64,000 bases of DNA from Roseomonas nitratireducens. Its GTDB lineage: Bacteria; Pseudomonadota; Alphaproteobacteria; Acetobacterales; Acetobacteraceae. Numbering within the stretch: position 1 is the first letter of the stretch; each line of letters opens with the position of its first letter. A program made the position numbers and the translations under genes. Below, in pieces: positions 1 through 8,670 of the stretch. Location: NCBI RefSeq assembly GCF_017813355.1, contig NZ_JAGIYZ010000024.1:1-64000 (forward strand). Direction: 5' to 3'. Below the pieces are notes generated by a model. It saw nothing but the letters and a program-made list of their open reading frames with translations. It made no database searches and was not told the origin of the DNA.

Positions 1-186
1 GGGCTCGGCGGCTGGCGCGGCTGGCGCGGCCGCGACCGGACCGGGGGCCGGTCCGGGTGGCGCCGCGGCGCTCGCCGCGGGCGCGTCCGGCGGGCCGAGG
101 CTGTTCAGCCAGGCCGCGCCGACCCCGGCGCCGCCGAGCACGACGGCCCAGAACAGGCCAAGCGCCCGCCAGCCGGGGATGCGCAT
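1..186 (-). CDS. Divergent polysaccharide deacetylase family protein, N-terminal fragment
   Basis: Only the first 62 codons are in the window; the gene runs off the left edge. The visible part has a short cytoplasmic start (MRIPGW), one hydrophobic segment (about residues 8-27) and then an Ala/Pro-rich linker, as expected for a periplasmic protein held by an N-terminal anchor. It lies 22 bases downstream of ctpA. In Rhodospirillales the envC-ctpA pair is usually followed by a divergent polysaccharide deacetylase (YibQ-like), so the identity rests on position and not on any catalytic residue. The start is an ATG at 186. Confidence 0.5.
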   Translation of the reverse strand, partial: MRIPGWRALGLFWAVVLGGAGVGAAWLNSLGPPDAPAASAAAPPGPAPGPVAAAPAAPAAEP

Positions 187-208
187 GGCGCCTTCCCCCC
201 GGGGCGGC

Positions 209-1618
209 TCAGCGCGCGGCGCGGCGCTGCGGGTTCGGCGCCGCCGCGATGCCGCGCAGCAGGCCCAGCGCCTGTTGCAACTGGTGGTCGGTTTCCGGCC
301 GGGCGGGGTCGAAGGCGGGCGCGCCTTCGGCCGGCTGACGCTGCACGCGCTCGGCCACGCCGGCCGGCAGGTTCAGCGGCGGGGGCGGCGGCGCCGCGGC
401 CTGGGGCTGCTGCTGCTGGCCGCCGCCCTCGTTGCGGAGCGCGCGGCGCAGGTCGGCTTCGCGTTCCCGGCGCGCGGCGGTGGTGGCCTGCGGGTCTTCC
501 CGCGTCGCCAGCACCTCGATGTCGGGCTCGATGCCGGTCGCCTGGATCGAGCGGCCGGACGGCGTGTAGTAGCGCGCCGTGGTCAGCCGGATGGCGCCGT
601 TGCCCGGGATGGGCATGACGGTCTGGACGCTGCCCTTGCCGAAGGACTTCACGCCCATGACGATGGCGCGGCGGTGGTCCTGCAGCGCGCCGGCCACGAT
701 CTCGCTGGCCGAGGCCGAGCCCGCGTTGATCAGCACGACCATCGGCAGGCCCTGCGCGATGTCGCCGCCGCGCGCGTTCCAGCGCTGCGCGTCTTCCTGC
801 CGGCGGGCGCGGGTGCTGACGATCTCCCCCTGGTCGAGGAAGTCGTCCGAGATCTGCACCGCCTGGTCGAGCAGCCCGCCCGGATTGTTGCGCAGGTCGA
901 GCACGAGGCCGCGCAGGTTGTTGCCCGCCTGGCTGCGGATCTGTTGCATGGCGCGCCGCAGCCCGGCTTCCGTCTGCTCGTTGAAGGAGGTCAGGCGGAT
1001 ATAGCCGATGTCCCCGCCCTCGACGCGGAAGCGCACCACCTGCGGGCGGATCACGTCGCGGGTGATGGAAAGCTCGATCGGGCGTTCCGCGCCTTCGCGG
1101 CGGATGGTGATGCGGATCGCGGTGCCGCGTTCCCCGCGCATCTGCTCGACCGCTTCCTGCAGGCTCAGCCCCTGCACGGAATTGCCGTTGAGATGCGTGA
1201 TCAGGTCGCCCGGACGGACGCCGGCGCGCGCGGCGGGCGTCTCGTCGATCGGGCTGATGACCTTGATGTAGCCGCCTTCCTGCGTGACCTCGATGCCGAG
1301 GCCGCCGAACTCGCCGCGCGTCTGCACCTGCATGTCGCGGTACATGCGCGGGTTCATGTAGGAGGAATGCGGGTCGAGCCCGGTCAGCATGCCCTGGATC
1401 GCGTTCTCGATCGCGTCGCGGTCGTTGACCGGCTCCACATACTCGGCACGGATTCGCTCGAAGACGTCGCCGAACAGGTTGAGCAGCCGGTATGTCTCCG
1501 CCCGGCCGCCATCCTGCGCCCAGGCGGCGACCATCGGGCCCACCACGACACCTGCCGCGAAGGCCGCGCCAACGGCCGCGAACGTCCCGCTCCTGCGCCG
1601 CATTCCACTTCCTTCCAT
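209..1618 (-). CDS. ctpA: Carboxyl-terminal processing protease (S41 family)
   Basis: A periplasmic serine protease that cleaves proteins near their C-termini and typically trims peptidoglycan hydrolases or lipoproteins. The 469-residue protein has an N-terminal signal/anchor (about 11-34), a PDZ domain (about 100-170, with GEFGGLGIEV and RPGDLITHLNG) and an S41 catalytic domain. The Ser/Lys dyad is visible: SASASE near residues 301-306 and the Lys of GKGSVQ near 328. The C-terminal 90 residues are Arg/Gln/Pro-rich. It follows an EnvC-like gene on the same strand, the usual alphaproteobacterial pairing of a hydrolase activator with a protease. A second ATG at codon 6 (MRRRSG) could equally be the start. 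Confidence 0.95.
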   Translation of the reverse strand: MEGSGMRRRSGTFAAVGAAFAAGVVVGPMVAAWAQDGGRAETYRLLNLFGDVFERIRAEYVEPVNDRDAIENAIQGMLTGLDPHSSYMNPRMYRDMQVQTRGEFGGLGIEVTQEGGYIKVISPIDETPAARAGVRPGDLITHLNGNSVQGLSLQEAVEQMRGERGTAIRITIRREGAERPIELSITRDVIRPQVVRFRVEGGDIGYIRLTSFNEQTEAGLRRAMQQIRSQAGNNLRGLVLDLRNNPGGLLDQAVQISDDFLDQGEIVSTRARRQEDAQRWNARGGDIAQGLPMVVLINAGSASASEIVAGALQDHRRAIVMGVKSFGKGSVQTVMPIPGNGAIRLTTARYYTPSGRSIQATGIEPDIEVLATREDPQATTAARREREADLRRALRNEGGGQQQQPQAAAPPPPPLNLPAGVAERVQRQPAEGAPAFDPARPETDHQLQQALGLLRGIAAAPNPQRRAAR

Positions 1619-1724
1619 TCGTTCCGTCTCGGTCCGCCCGGGGCGCTCGCCCCAGGCGCGAATTCACATCCTACAGCGCAACGCGGCCCGAGGTGCACCC
1701 CCGAAACCGCGCCGAAACTTGCGG

Positions 1725-3020
1725 TTACCCGGCGCCGGCACGACCGCCGGCCAGCCAGGGCCGCGGATCCAGCGGCTGCCCGTCCCGCCGCAGCTCCAGG
1801 TAGAGCCGCGCGCGGCCGCCTTCCCCCTCCGCCATCACGCCGACCGGTTCCCCGGCCAGCAGCCGGGCCCCGGCCGCGGTGTCGAGCCGCCCGAAGCCTG
1901 AAAGGACGACATGGTGCCCATCCGCGCATTCCACAATCAACAACAGGCCATAACTTCGGAAAGGACCGCTGAACACGGCCCGGCCGGGGCAGGGGCTGAC
2001 CACCCGCGCGCCGGCGGGGGCGGCGATGGTCTGCCCCCGCGCCGGCCCGGCCTCCGCCGCCTCCCCATAGGCGCGGACGACCCGGCCGGCGACGGGCTGG
2101 GCGCGCGCCCCGGCCCCCGGCGCGGCGGCCAGCGTGGCCGGGCGTTCGGGCGCCTCCGGCGGTTCGGGCAGCGGCCGGCCGGCGCGGCGGGCGGCGCGCT
2201 CGGCCCGGGCGCGGGCGGCGGACTCGGCCCTTTCGCGCGCCGCTTCCTCGGCCGCGGCCCGGGCGCGGTCGCGCTCGATCCGGGCGAGCATTTCGGCCAG
2301 GTCCGCCGCGCGGGCCAGCGCCTCCTGCGCGCGGCGCCCGGCCTCGCGCTCGGCCTGCCGGGCCTCGGCCTCCCGCATCCGGGCCGCGGCGATCTCGGAA
2401 TCGAGCGCGCGGGCGGTGCGCATCGCCTCCTCCCGCGCCGCGGTCACCATCGCGGCCTCGGCCGCGGCGACGCGGGCGCGGCGGGAGGCTTCCTCCCCTG
2501 CCGCGCGCAGCGCCTCGACCTCCCGCTGCACCTGCCGGGCGACGCCCTGCAGCACCATCACTCCGCGCAGCGCTTCCTCCGGCGGCACGGGCACGGCGAG
2601 CAGGGTTTCGGCGGGCCACAGGGCAAGACGGCGGATCACCGGCATCAGCGGCGCCAGCGCCGCGGCGCGGCGCTCCGTCTCCTGCCGAGCGGCGATGGCG
2701 GCGAGCGTCGCGGCGCGCTCGCGCTCCTGCGCCTCATCCAGGATCGCCTCGGCGCGCTGCACGCGCTCGGCCATGGCGATGCGCTGGCGGGCGAGGCCGC
2801 GTTCCTCCTCCGCCGCTTCCCGCGCCAGGCGCGCGGCCTCGGCGGCGGCGGCGCGCTCGGCCTCGGCGGCGCGGCGCGCATCCTGGATCGCGTCCTGGGA
2901 GGGCTGGGCGCGGACAGGGCCGATCGGCAAGGCCAGCGGCGCGAGCAAGGCCAGGGCGCCGAGGCACCCCCGCGCCCCGCGACGCCGCCGCTCCGTCCGC
3001 TGCCCCGGCCCTGACCTCAT
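1725..3020 (-). CDS. Murein hydrolase activator EnvC-like protein (degenerate M23)
   Basis: Probable periplasmic activator of amidases that split septal peptidoglycan. The 431-residue protein has a signal sequence (about 15-38), a long Ala/Glu/Arg-rich coiled coil (about 40-290) and a C-terminal LytM/M23 fold beginning near GQTIAAPAGARVVSP. The zinc ligands of active LytM enzymes are not evident: the expected HxH region reads RARLYLEL and the first His/Asp pair is missing. This matches EnvC-type proteins, which bind amidases and do not cut the wall themselves. The gene lies about 100 bp upstream of ctpA and is probably co-transcribed with it. Confidence 0.85.
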   Translation of the reverse strand: MRSGPGQRTERRRRGARGCLGALALLAPLALPIGPVRAQPSQDAIQDARRAAEAERAAAAEAARLAREAAEEERGLARQRIAMAERVQRAEAILDEAQERERAATLAAIAARQETERRAAALAPLMPVIRRLALWPAETLLAVPVPPEEALRGVMVLQGVARQVQREVEALRAAGEEASRRARVAAAEAAMVTAAREEAMRTARALDSEIAAARMREAEARQAEREAGRRAQEALARAADLAEMLARIERDRARAAAEEAARERAESAARARAERAARRAGRPLPEPPEAPERPATLAAAPGAGARAQPVAGRVVRAYGEAAEAGPARGQTIAAPAGARVVSPCPGRAVFSGPFRSYGLLLIVECADGHHVVLSGFGRLDTAAGARLLAGEPVGVMAEGEGGRARLYLELRRDGQPLDPRPWLAGGRAGAG

Positions 3021-3066
3021 TTCCCGGCGCTTACCATCCCCGCCGGAGTCCGAGCCATTGCGCCGG

Positions 3067-4035
3067 CTACTGCACGCGGATGTTGCGCGCCCTGATCATG
3101 TCCCGCCACTTGGCGTTCTCGGCGGCGAAATAGGCCGGCCAGGCCTCGGGCGCGGTCACCGTGGGCACCACGGCCAGGGTGGCCAGGCGCTGGCGCGTCT
3201 CGGCCGCTTCCATCGCCGCCTTCGCCGCCTGGTGGGCGCGCTGGACGATCTCCGCCGGCAGGCCGGCCGGGGCCTGCAGGGCGATGTGTTCCTCGACGAT
3301 CACGCCGGGGAAGCCCTGTTCGGCGAAGGTCGGGATCTCGGGCGCGAGCGGGCTGCGCTGCGGGCTGGCGACGCCGAGCGCGCGGAAGGCGCCCGACTGG
3401 ATGTGCGGCAGGATGCCGGAGGCGGCCTGGAAGACCATCGGCGTCTCGTTCGCCAGCACCGCCTGCACCGCCGGGGCGCCGCCGCGATAGCCGATATCGG
3501 GGATCTCGAGCCGCGCTTCCTGCAGGAACAACTCGGTCGCGAGATGCGTCGAGGACCCCGCGCCGGAATTCGCATAGGTGATCCGGTGCCCTGGCCGCCG
3601 CGCCAGTTCGACGAACTCGGCCAGGGTGCGCGCCGGGAAATCCTTGTTCACCACCATGATGATCGGCATGGCGGCGAGCAGCCCGATGCCCATCAGGTCG
3701 CGCTCGTTGTCGTAGGGCAACTGGTACAGCCAGGGCGCCATCGCGTAGGTCGAGACGGTGCTGACGAGCAGCGTCGTGCCATCCGGCCGCGCGCGCGCGA
3801 CGGAATTGAAGCCGATCGTGCCGTTCGCCCCGGTGCGGTTGTCCACCACGAAGGACCGGCCCGTGTCCTGCGTCAGGCGCTGGGCGAGGATGCGCGCGAC
3901 CGCGTCGGTCGACCCGCCCGCCGCCCAGGGGACGACGAGGGTGACGGGGCGCGACGGCCAGGATTCCTGCGCCCGCGCGGCGGCGGGCAGGCCCATCGCG
4001 CCGGCGAGCGCGAACGTGGTGCGGCGTGTGATCAT
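3067..4035 (-). CDS. Bug-family (TctC-like) tripartite tricarboxylate receptor
   Basis: An exported solute-binding protein of the Bug family (322 residues), which binds small carboxylates in the periplasm. A Tat-like or Sec signal (MITRRTTFALAGAMGLPAAA, cut after ARA) precedes the mature start ESWPSRPVTLVVPWAAGGSTD, the family's signature N-terminus. A good Shine-Dalgarno (GGGAGG) lies upstream of the ATG at 4035. No TctA/TctB membrane partners are nearby, so it is an orphan receptor, as is common in Acetobacteraceae and Burkholderiales. It sits between gpmI and the envC-like gene on the same strand but is unrelated to them in function. The ligand cannot be read from sequence. Confidence 0.92.
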   Translation of the reverse strand: MITRRTTFALAGAMGLPAAARAQESWPSRPVTLVVPWAAGGSTDAVARILAQRLTQDTGRSFVVDNRTGANGTIGFNSVARARPDGTTLLVSTVSTYAMAPWLYQLPYDNERDLMGIGLLAAMPIIMVVNKDFPARTLAEFVELARRPGHRITYANSGAGSSTHLATELFLQEARLEIPDIGYRGGAPAVQAVLANETPMVFQAASGILPHIQSGAFRALGVASPQRSPLAPEIPTFAEQGFPGVIVEEHIALQAPAGLPAEIVQRAHQAAKAAMEAAETRQRLATLAVVPTVTAPEAWPAYFAAENAKWRDMIRARNIRVQ

Positions 4036-4070
4036 CTTTGTTGTGTCCTCCCTCGGTCGATCCGGTCGCG

Positions 4071-5627
4071 TCAGTCCGCCGCGGCGGCGCGCGGCGGGCG
4101 CAGCAGCGAATGTCCCGTCATCGCCGCCGGCTGGTCCACGCCCATCAGCGCGAGCAGCGTCGGCGCGATGTCGGCCAGCCGGCCATCGGCAAGGCCCACG
4201 CCGTCCGGCCCGCCCATCAGGATGGCGGGGACGGGGTTCGTGGTGTGCGCGGTGTGCGGGCCGCCGGTGGCGGGGTCGCGCATCAGCTCGGCATTGCCGT
4301 GGTCGGCCGTGACGAACAGCGCGCCGCCCGCCGCGCGCACCGCCTGCGCGATGCGGCCGAGCCCGGCATCCACCGCCTCGACCGCCCGGGTCGCCGCGGC
4401 CAGGCTGCCGGTGTGGCCGACCATGTCGGCATTGGCGAAGTTCAGCACGATCAGGTCGTAGGTGCCGGTCCCGATCGCGGCGAGCGCCTTGTCCGTCAGT
4501 TCCGGCGCCGACATCTCCGGCTGCAGGTCGTAGGTCGCGACCTTGGGGGAGGGGACGAGGATGCGGTCCTCGACCGCGAAGGGCGTCTCCTCCCCGCCAT
4601 TCAGGAAGTAGGTGACGTGCGGGTACTTCTCCGTCTCCGCCATGCGGAGCTGGCGCAGCCCGGCCTTCGCGACCACCTCGCCGAGGATGTCGTCCATCGA
4701 TTGCGGGGCGAACAACGTGGACAGGTGGGCGTTCAGCGCCTCGCTGTATTCCGTCATGCCGGCGGCGGCGGCGAAGCGGATCGTCCGCCCGCGGTCGAAG
4801 CCGGAAAAACCGGGGTCGAGGAAGGCGGCGAGCGTCTGCCGCACGCGGTCGGCGCGGAAGTTGAAGGACAGGATCGCGTCGCCGTCGCGCATGCCGGCGT
4901 AGTCGCCGATGACGGTCGCGGGGATGAACTCGTCCGTCTTGCCCGCCGCATGCGCCGCGGCGATGGCGGCCTGCGCATCCGTCGCGCGCGCGCCGTCGCC
5001 GTCCGCCATGGCGGCGTAGGCCGCCCGCACGCGCTCCCAGCGATTGTCGCGGTCCATCGCGAAGTAGCGGCCGATCACGGTCGCGATGCGCACGCCGGGC
5101 AGCCCGGCGATGCCGGCCTCGAAGCGGGCGAGGAAGTCGGGCGCCGCCTTGGGCGCGGTGTCGCGGCCATCGGTGAAGGCATGGATCGCGACCGGAACGC
5201 CTTCCGCGGACAGGATGCGCGCGAGCGCCTCCGCGTGGTCCTGGTGCGAATGCACCCCGCCGGGCGACAGCAGCCCCATCAGGTGGCAGGTGCCGCCCGA
5301 GGCCTTGAGCGCCGCGACCAGCCCCGTCAGCGCCGGCAGGCGCGCGATCGAGCCATCGGCCACCGCGGCGCCGATGCGCGGCAGGTCCTGCATGACGACG
5401 CGGCCCGCGCCGATGTTGAGGTGCCCGACCTCGGAATTGCCCATCTGGCCCTCCGGCAGGCCGACATCGGCGCCGGAGGTCTTCAGGAAGGCATGCGGGC
5501 AGCCCGCCCAGAGCGCGTCGAAGGCGGGCGTGCTGGCCTGGCGCACGGCATTGTCCGCCGTCTCCTCCCGCCAGCCCCAGCCGTCGAGGATGACGAGCAT
5601 GACGGGGCGGGGGCGGGTGGCGGGCAT
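4071..5627 (-). CDS. gpmI: 2,3-bisphosphoglycerate-independent phosphoglycerate mutase
   Basis: Interconverts 3- and 2-phosphoglycerate in glycolysis and gluconeogenesis. The alkaline-phosphatase-type domain begins MPATRPRPVMLVILDGWGWRE, with the catalytic serine in QMGNSEVGHLNIGAGR and metal ligands in HSHQDHAE, FTDGRDT and TADHGNAE. From this start it is 518 residues, close to the family norm of about 510. An alternative ATG at 5657 overlaps the ion-channel stop by one base and adds ten residues. The inner ATG is preferred because AGGA sits 7 bases upstream and the product matches family length. The last residues are Ala-rich. Confidence 0.93.
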   Translation of the reverse strand: MPATRPRPVMLVILDGWGWREETADNAVRQASTPAFDALWAGCPHAFLKTSGADVGLPEGQMGNSEVGHLNIGAGRVVMQDLPRIGAAVADGSIARLPALTGLVAALKASGGTCHLMGLLSPGGVHSHQDHAEALARILSAEGVPVAIHAFTDGRDTAPKAAPDFLARFEAGIAGLPGVRIATVIGRYFAMDRDNRWERVRAAYAAMADGDGARATDAQAAIAAAHAAGKTDEFIPATVIGDYAGMRDGDAILSFNFRADRVRQTLAAFLDPGFSGFDRGRTIRFAAAAGMTEYSEALNAHLSTLFAPQSMDDILGEVVAKAGLRQLRMAETEKYPHVTYFLNGGEETPFAVEDRILVPSPKVATYDLQPEMSAPELTDKALAAIGTGTYDLIVLNFANADMVGHTGSLAAATRAVEAVDAGLGRIAQAVRAAGGALFVTADHGNAELMRDPATGGPHTAHTTNPVPAILMGGPDGVGLADGRLADIAPTLLALMGVDQPAAMTGHSLLRPPRAAAAD

Positions 5628-5656
5628 GGCGATGTCCTGGGCGGGGGCGCGGGGCA

Positions 5657-6523
5657 TTAGACCCGGCTCCGCTCCTCCCGCAAGGCCGCGACCTCGGCGC
5701 GCAGCGCGCGGATCTCGGCCAGCAGCGCGACCTGGTCGGCATGCGCGGAGGATGCGGCGGCATCCGACGCCGCCTGCGCCGCGGCGGCGTCGGCGCTGAC
5801 GCGCTGCTCGCGCAACGTCTGGATGCTCTCGACGATCACGCCGATGAACAGGTTCAGCACGACGAAGGTGGCGACGACCGAGAAGGGGATGAAGAACAGC
5901 CAGGCGAGCGGCTGCTTTTCCATCGCCTGGCGGACGATGTTGCCGAAATCGTCCATGGCCATGAGCTGGAACAGGGTGAACAGCGCGGTGCCGAGGTCGC
6001 CGAACTGCTCCTCCATCCCCGTACCGAACAGCTTCACCGCCATGACGGCGAAGACGTAGAAGATCAGCAGCATCAGCAGCACGATCGATCCCATGCCGGG
6101 CAGGGCGGCGAGCATCGCCTCCACCACGTTGCGCAGGGATGGCACGACGGAGACGAGGCGCAGCACGCGCAGGACGCGCAGCGCCCGCAGCACCGCGAGC
6201 GGCCCGGAATCCGGCGCCCAGGAGATGCCGACCACCACCAGGTCGAAGATCCCCCAGGGGTCGCGGAAGAAGCGCCCGCGGAAGGCATAGATGCGCAGCG
6301 CCAGCTCGGCGGTGAAGATCCACAGCAGCGTGGCGTCCACCACGTGCAGCACGTCGCCCCAGGCGGCCATGATGCTGTCGGAGGTCTCGAGCCCCAGCGT
6401 CACGGCGTTGAACAGGATCAGCGCGATGACCGCGCGCTGGAACGGGGCGGAGACGACGAGGCGCGCGGCGCGCGCGCGCGGCGTGTCGGCCGTATCGGCG
6501 GCCGTGAGGGCTTCCTGCATCAT
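5657..6523 (-). CDS. Voltage-gated ion channel (NaChBac-type, six-TM)
   Basis: A tetrameric cation channel subunit of the inner membrane. The 288 residues hold S1-S4 followed by a pore module. The voltage sensor S4 reads LAVLRALRVLRVLRLVSVV, with arginines every third residue. The pore loop FTLFQLMAMDDFGN aligns with the NaChBac/NavAb filter segment, but the usual TLESW is replaced by AMDDF. The C-terminal tail (about 240-288) is a predicted coiled coil, normal for bacterial channels. The stop TAA shares one base with the upstream alternative gpmI start (TAATG). Family assignment is firm. Ion selectivity is inferred only and is discussed as a finding. Confidence 0.9.
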   Translation of the reverse strand: MMQEALTAADTADTPRARAARLVVSAPFQRAVIALILFNAVTLGLETSDSIMAAWGDVLHVVDATLLWIFTAELALRIYAFRGRFFRDPWGIFDLVVVGISWAPDSGPLAVLRALRVLRVLRLVSVVPSLRNVVEAMLAALPGMGSIVLLMLLIFYVFAVMAVKLFGTGMEEQFGDLGTALFTLFQLMAMDDFGNIVRQAMEKQPLAWLFFIPFSVVATFVVLNLFIGVIVESIQTLREQRVSADAAAAQAASDAAASSAHADQVALLAEIRALRAEVAALREERSRV

Positions 6524-6586
6524 GCTGTCCCGCTGTTCCCCTGGGTGGAGGGGAGATAGGGGCGGCGGGCCCCGCGCCGCAATCCC

Positions 6587-7273
6587 TCAGCCGAGGATCA
6601 GCGCCGGCACCCCGAAGACATGCCGGTGGGCATGCAGGAACCCCGCCCAGAGCACGAGGCCGGCGAGCGGCGCGAGCCAGCCGATCTCCCCGAGGTCCAG
6701 CCGGTTCCGCCCGGCCAGGATCGCGCCCCCCGGCAGGATCGAGGACGCGGCGGCGAAGCCGGCCCAGGCTTCCCCGTGCCGCCGCGCCATCTTGGCGTCG
6801 ATCGACGGCATGCCCGCGAGCGCGGTGACGAGGAAGGCGCCGAAGAAGACCAGCGCCGCGCTGTCCCCGTTCCCCAGCATGTGCAGCCCCGACCAGATGG
6901 CGAAGGACCACAGCATCGGGTGGCGCGTGACGCGCTGGATGCCGCGCGGCCCCTTGGCCAGCAGCCCGGCGCCGCCCATCGCCGTCGGGTTGCCGATCAG
7001 CGAGCAGGCAAACAGCAGGAAGGCCGGCAGCATCAGGATGGCGATGATCCAGCGCGCCCAGGCGGGTGCGAACCACAGCGGTGTCGTCTCCGCCCCCTGC
7101 CAGGCCTGCGCCAGCAGCGCGATCGAGGCCACGGAGGCGACCGAGAAGCCGATGGTGAAGCCTGTCTCCCCCAGCCGCGCGACCGCGGCATCCCGCAGCC
7201 GCGTGCCGGAGACGCCGACATGGACGAAGACCCAGAGGATGGCGGCGAGGGTGAGCAGGATCATGGGCGGCAC
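6587..7273 (-). CDS. NnrU-family integral membrane protein
   Basis: A 228-residue multi-pass membrane protein resembling NnrU, a family related to isoprenylcysteine methyltransferase-fold proteins and first linked to nitric-oxide metabolism in denitrifiers. About six hydrophobic segments are visible, with the conserved middle stretch KGPRGIQRVTRHPMLWSFAIWSGLHML, containing the HPML motif typical of this superfamily. No nitrite or nitric-oxide reductase genes occur in the window, so a role in denitrification is not supported by context. The start MPPM could also be the second methionine three codons in. It lies between rlmH and the ion-channel gene on the same strand. Confidence 0.8.
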   Translation of the reverse strand: MPPMILLTLAAILWVFVHVGVSGTRLRDAAVARLGETGFTIGFSVASVASIALLAQAWQGAETTPLWFAPAWARWIIAILMLPAFLLFACSLIGNPTAMGGAGLLAKGPRGIQRVTRHPMLWSFAIWSGLHMLGNGDSAALVFFGAFLVTALAGMPSIDAKMARRHGEAWAGFAAASSILPGGAILAGRNRLDLGEIGWLAPLAGLVLWAGFLHAHRHVFGVPALILG

Positions 7274-7277
7274 TCTC

Positions 7278-7709
7278 TCACGGCCGCCAGGCGCGGTGGT
7301 AGGGGTGGCCGGCGCGGATCGCCTGGGCGCGGTAGAGCTGTTCGGCGAGCATGCCGCGCACCAGGAAATGCGGCCAGGTCATCGGGCCGAGCGCGATGAC
7401 GTGCCGCGCGCGCGTCGTCACCGAAGGGTCTAGCCCCTCGGCGCCGCCGATCAGGAAGAAGGGCTGCTTGCCCGCCTCCTCCGCGCGGGCGATCAGCCGG
7501 GCGAAGGCCTCGCTGTCCGGCGCCTCGCCGCCGAGGTCGAGGGCGATGGCGACGGCGTCCTCGGGCAGGGTGGCGAGCAGGCCGGCGGCTTCGCGGCGGC
7601 GGACCTCGGCGGCGGATCCGCGCGCCTCGGGGATTTCCGTCACCTCGGGCGGCGGGCGCAGCCGGGCGGCGTAATGCGCGTAGAGCGCCGCCTCCGGCCC
7701 CGCCTTCAT
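7278..7709 (-). CDS. rlmH: 23S rRNA (pseudouridine1915-N3)-methyltransferase RlmH
   Basis: A SPOUT-class methyltransferase that methylates pseudouridine 1915 in helix 69 of 23S rRNA. From the first ATG ([17 protein letters not shown]) it is 143 residues. The SAM-binding knot is visible as [12 protein letters not shown] and [23 protein letters not shown], ending with YHRA. The family's N-terminal strand RILAVGR is encoded in frame just upstream (7710-7730) without a standard start codon, so the real product is probably 6-8 residues longer and begins at a rare codon. It follows rsfS directly, the usual arrangement. Confidence 0.9.
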   Translation of the reverse strand: MKAGPEAALYAHYAARLRPPPEVTEIPEARGSAAEVRRREAAGLLATLPEDAVAIALDLGGEAPDSEAFARLIARAEEAGKQPFFLIGGAEGLDPSVTTRARHVIALGPMTWPHFLVRGMLAEQLYRAQAIRAGHPYHRAWRP

Positions 7710-7728
7710 GCGCCCGACGGCGAGGATC

Positions 7729-8670
7729 CTAGCCGGGCGCGGCGTCGGAGGCCCCCGGGCTTTCCGGGCCCCACATGCGCTCGATCCGGTACAGCTCGCG
7801 CGCCTCGGGCCGGAACAGGTGGATCACCAGGTCGCCGGCATCGATCAGCACCCAGTCGGGGGAGGCCTGGATCGAGTCCCGCCGCAGCTGCAGCCCGGCC
7901 TTGCCGAGCGCCTCGTCCAGATGCGTCGCCATGGCCTGCAGCTGCCGCTCGACCATGCCTGTCGCGATGATCAGCCGGTCGGCGTAGTCGGCGCGGCCGG
8001 TGACATCGAGCAGGACGATGTTCTCCGCCTTGTCGTCCTCGAGGCTCTTCATCGCCGCCTCGACGAGCAGGGTGAGGCGGTCGGGGGTGAGCTTCTCCCG
8101 CTTGCGGGACCGGGCGGGGCGGGGCGCGGCGGGGGCTTCGGCCTTGGGCGCCTTGGCCTTGGCAGCGGGCTTGCCCGTCGCGGCCTTGGCCGGCTTCGCC
8201 TTCGGCGCCACGGCCTTCGTCGTGGCGGGCGCGGCCTTCGCCTTGGCGGCGGCGGGCGCGCGCGCGGGCGCCTTCGCGGCCTTTGGTGTCGCCGCGGCGG
8301 CCTTCGGCTTGGCAGCGGTGGCCTTCGGCTTCGCGGCGGCCGTCGGCGCCTTGGCGGCCTTCGGCTTGGCGGCGGCCGGCTTCGCGGTGGCCTTGGCTGG
8401 CGCGGGCTTTGCCGCGGGCTTTGCCTTCGCCTTCGCGGGCGCCGCCTTCGTGGCGGCGCTGGCCGTCGCGCGCTTCGGCGCCTTGGCCGGCGCGGCCTTC
8501 GCCTTGCCGGCCTTGGCGGCCGTGGCCTTGCGCGCCGGCTCCTCGGCCGCCTTGGCCTTCGCCTTCGTCGTCGCGGCCTTCGTCGTCGCGGCCTTCGCCT
8601 TGGCAGGCGCTGCCTTCGCCGGCGCCTTGGCGGCCGGCTTCGTCTCGCTGGTCTTCGGCGTGCGGGCTAT
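7729..8670 (-). CDS. rsfS: Ribosome silencing factor RsfS with a histone H1-like N-terminal tail
   Basis: The last ~125 residues (from [20 protein letters not shown] to WGPESPG) are a normal RsfS domain, which binds L14 and blocks 30S/50S joining in starved cells. It is preceded by about 190 residues almost entirely of Ala, Lys, Pro and Thr (repeats such as [10 protein letters not shown]), resembling histone H1 or AlgP-type tails; ordinary RsfS is about 110-150 residues. The start is uncertain. An ATA at 8668-8670, overlapping the nadD stop as ATAG, has an AGGAGG five bases upstream. The nearest in-frame ATG (8763) lies 97 bases inside nadD. I chose the ATA position. Confidence 0.85.
   Translation of the reverse strand: MARTPKTSETKPAAKAPAKAAPAKAKAATTKAATTKAKAKAAEEPARKATAAKAGKAKAAPAKAPKRATASAATKAAPAKAKAKPAAKPAPAKATAKPAAAKPKAAKAPTAAAKPKATAAKPKAAAATPKAAKAPARAPAAAKAKAAPATTKAVAPKAKPAKAATGKPAAKAKAPKAEAPAAPRPARSRKREKLTPDRLTLLVEAAMKSLEDDKAENIVLLDVTGRADYADRLIIATGMVERQLQAMATHLDEALGKAGLQLRRDSIQASPDWVLIDAGDLVIHLFRPEARELYRIERMWGPESPGASDAAPG

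Noticed and set aside
179..1972. Long plus-strand open frame (597 codons) opposite ctpA and the envC-like gene
   Set aside because: It is antisense to a clear S41 protease and M23-like protein. In such GC-rich DNA, long open frames opposite real genes are expected. The translation is low-complexity and Arg/Ala-rich with no domain.
5658..7076. Upstream extension of the gpmI frame to a 1001-codon protein
   Set aside because: The extension is antisense or out of frame to the ion-channel and NnrU genes, which have clear domain content. The phosphoglycerate mutase domain starts at 5627-5657.
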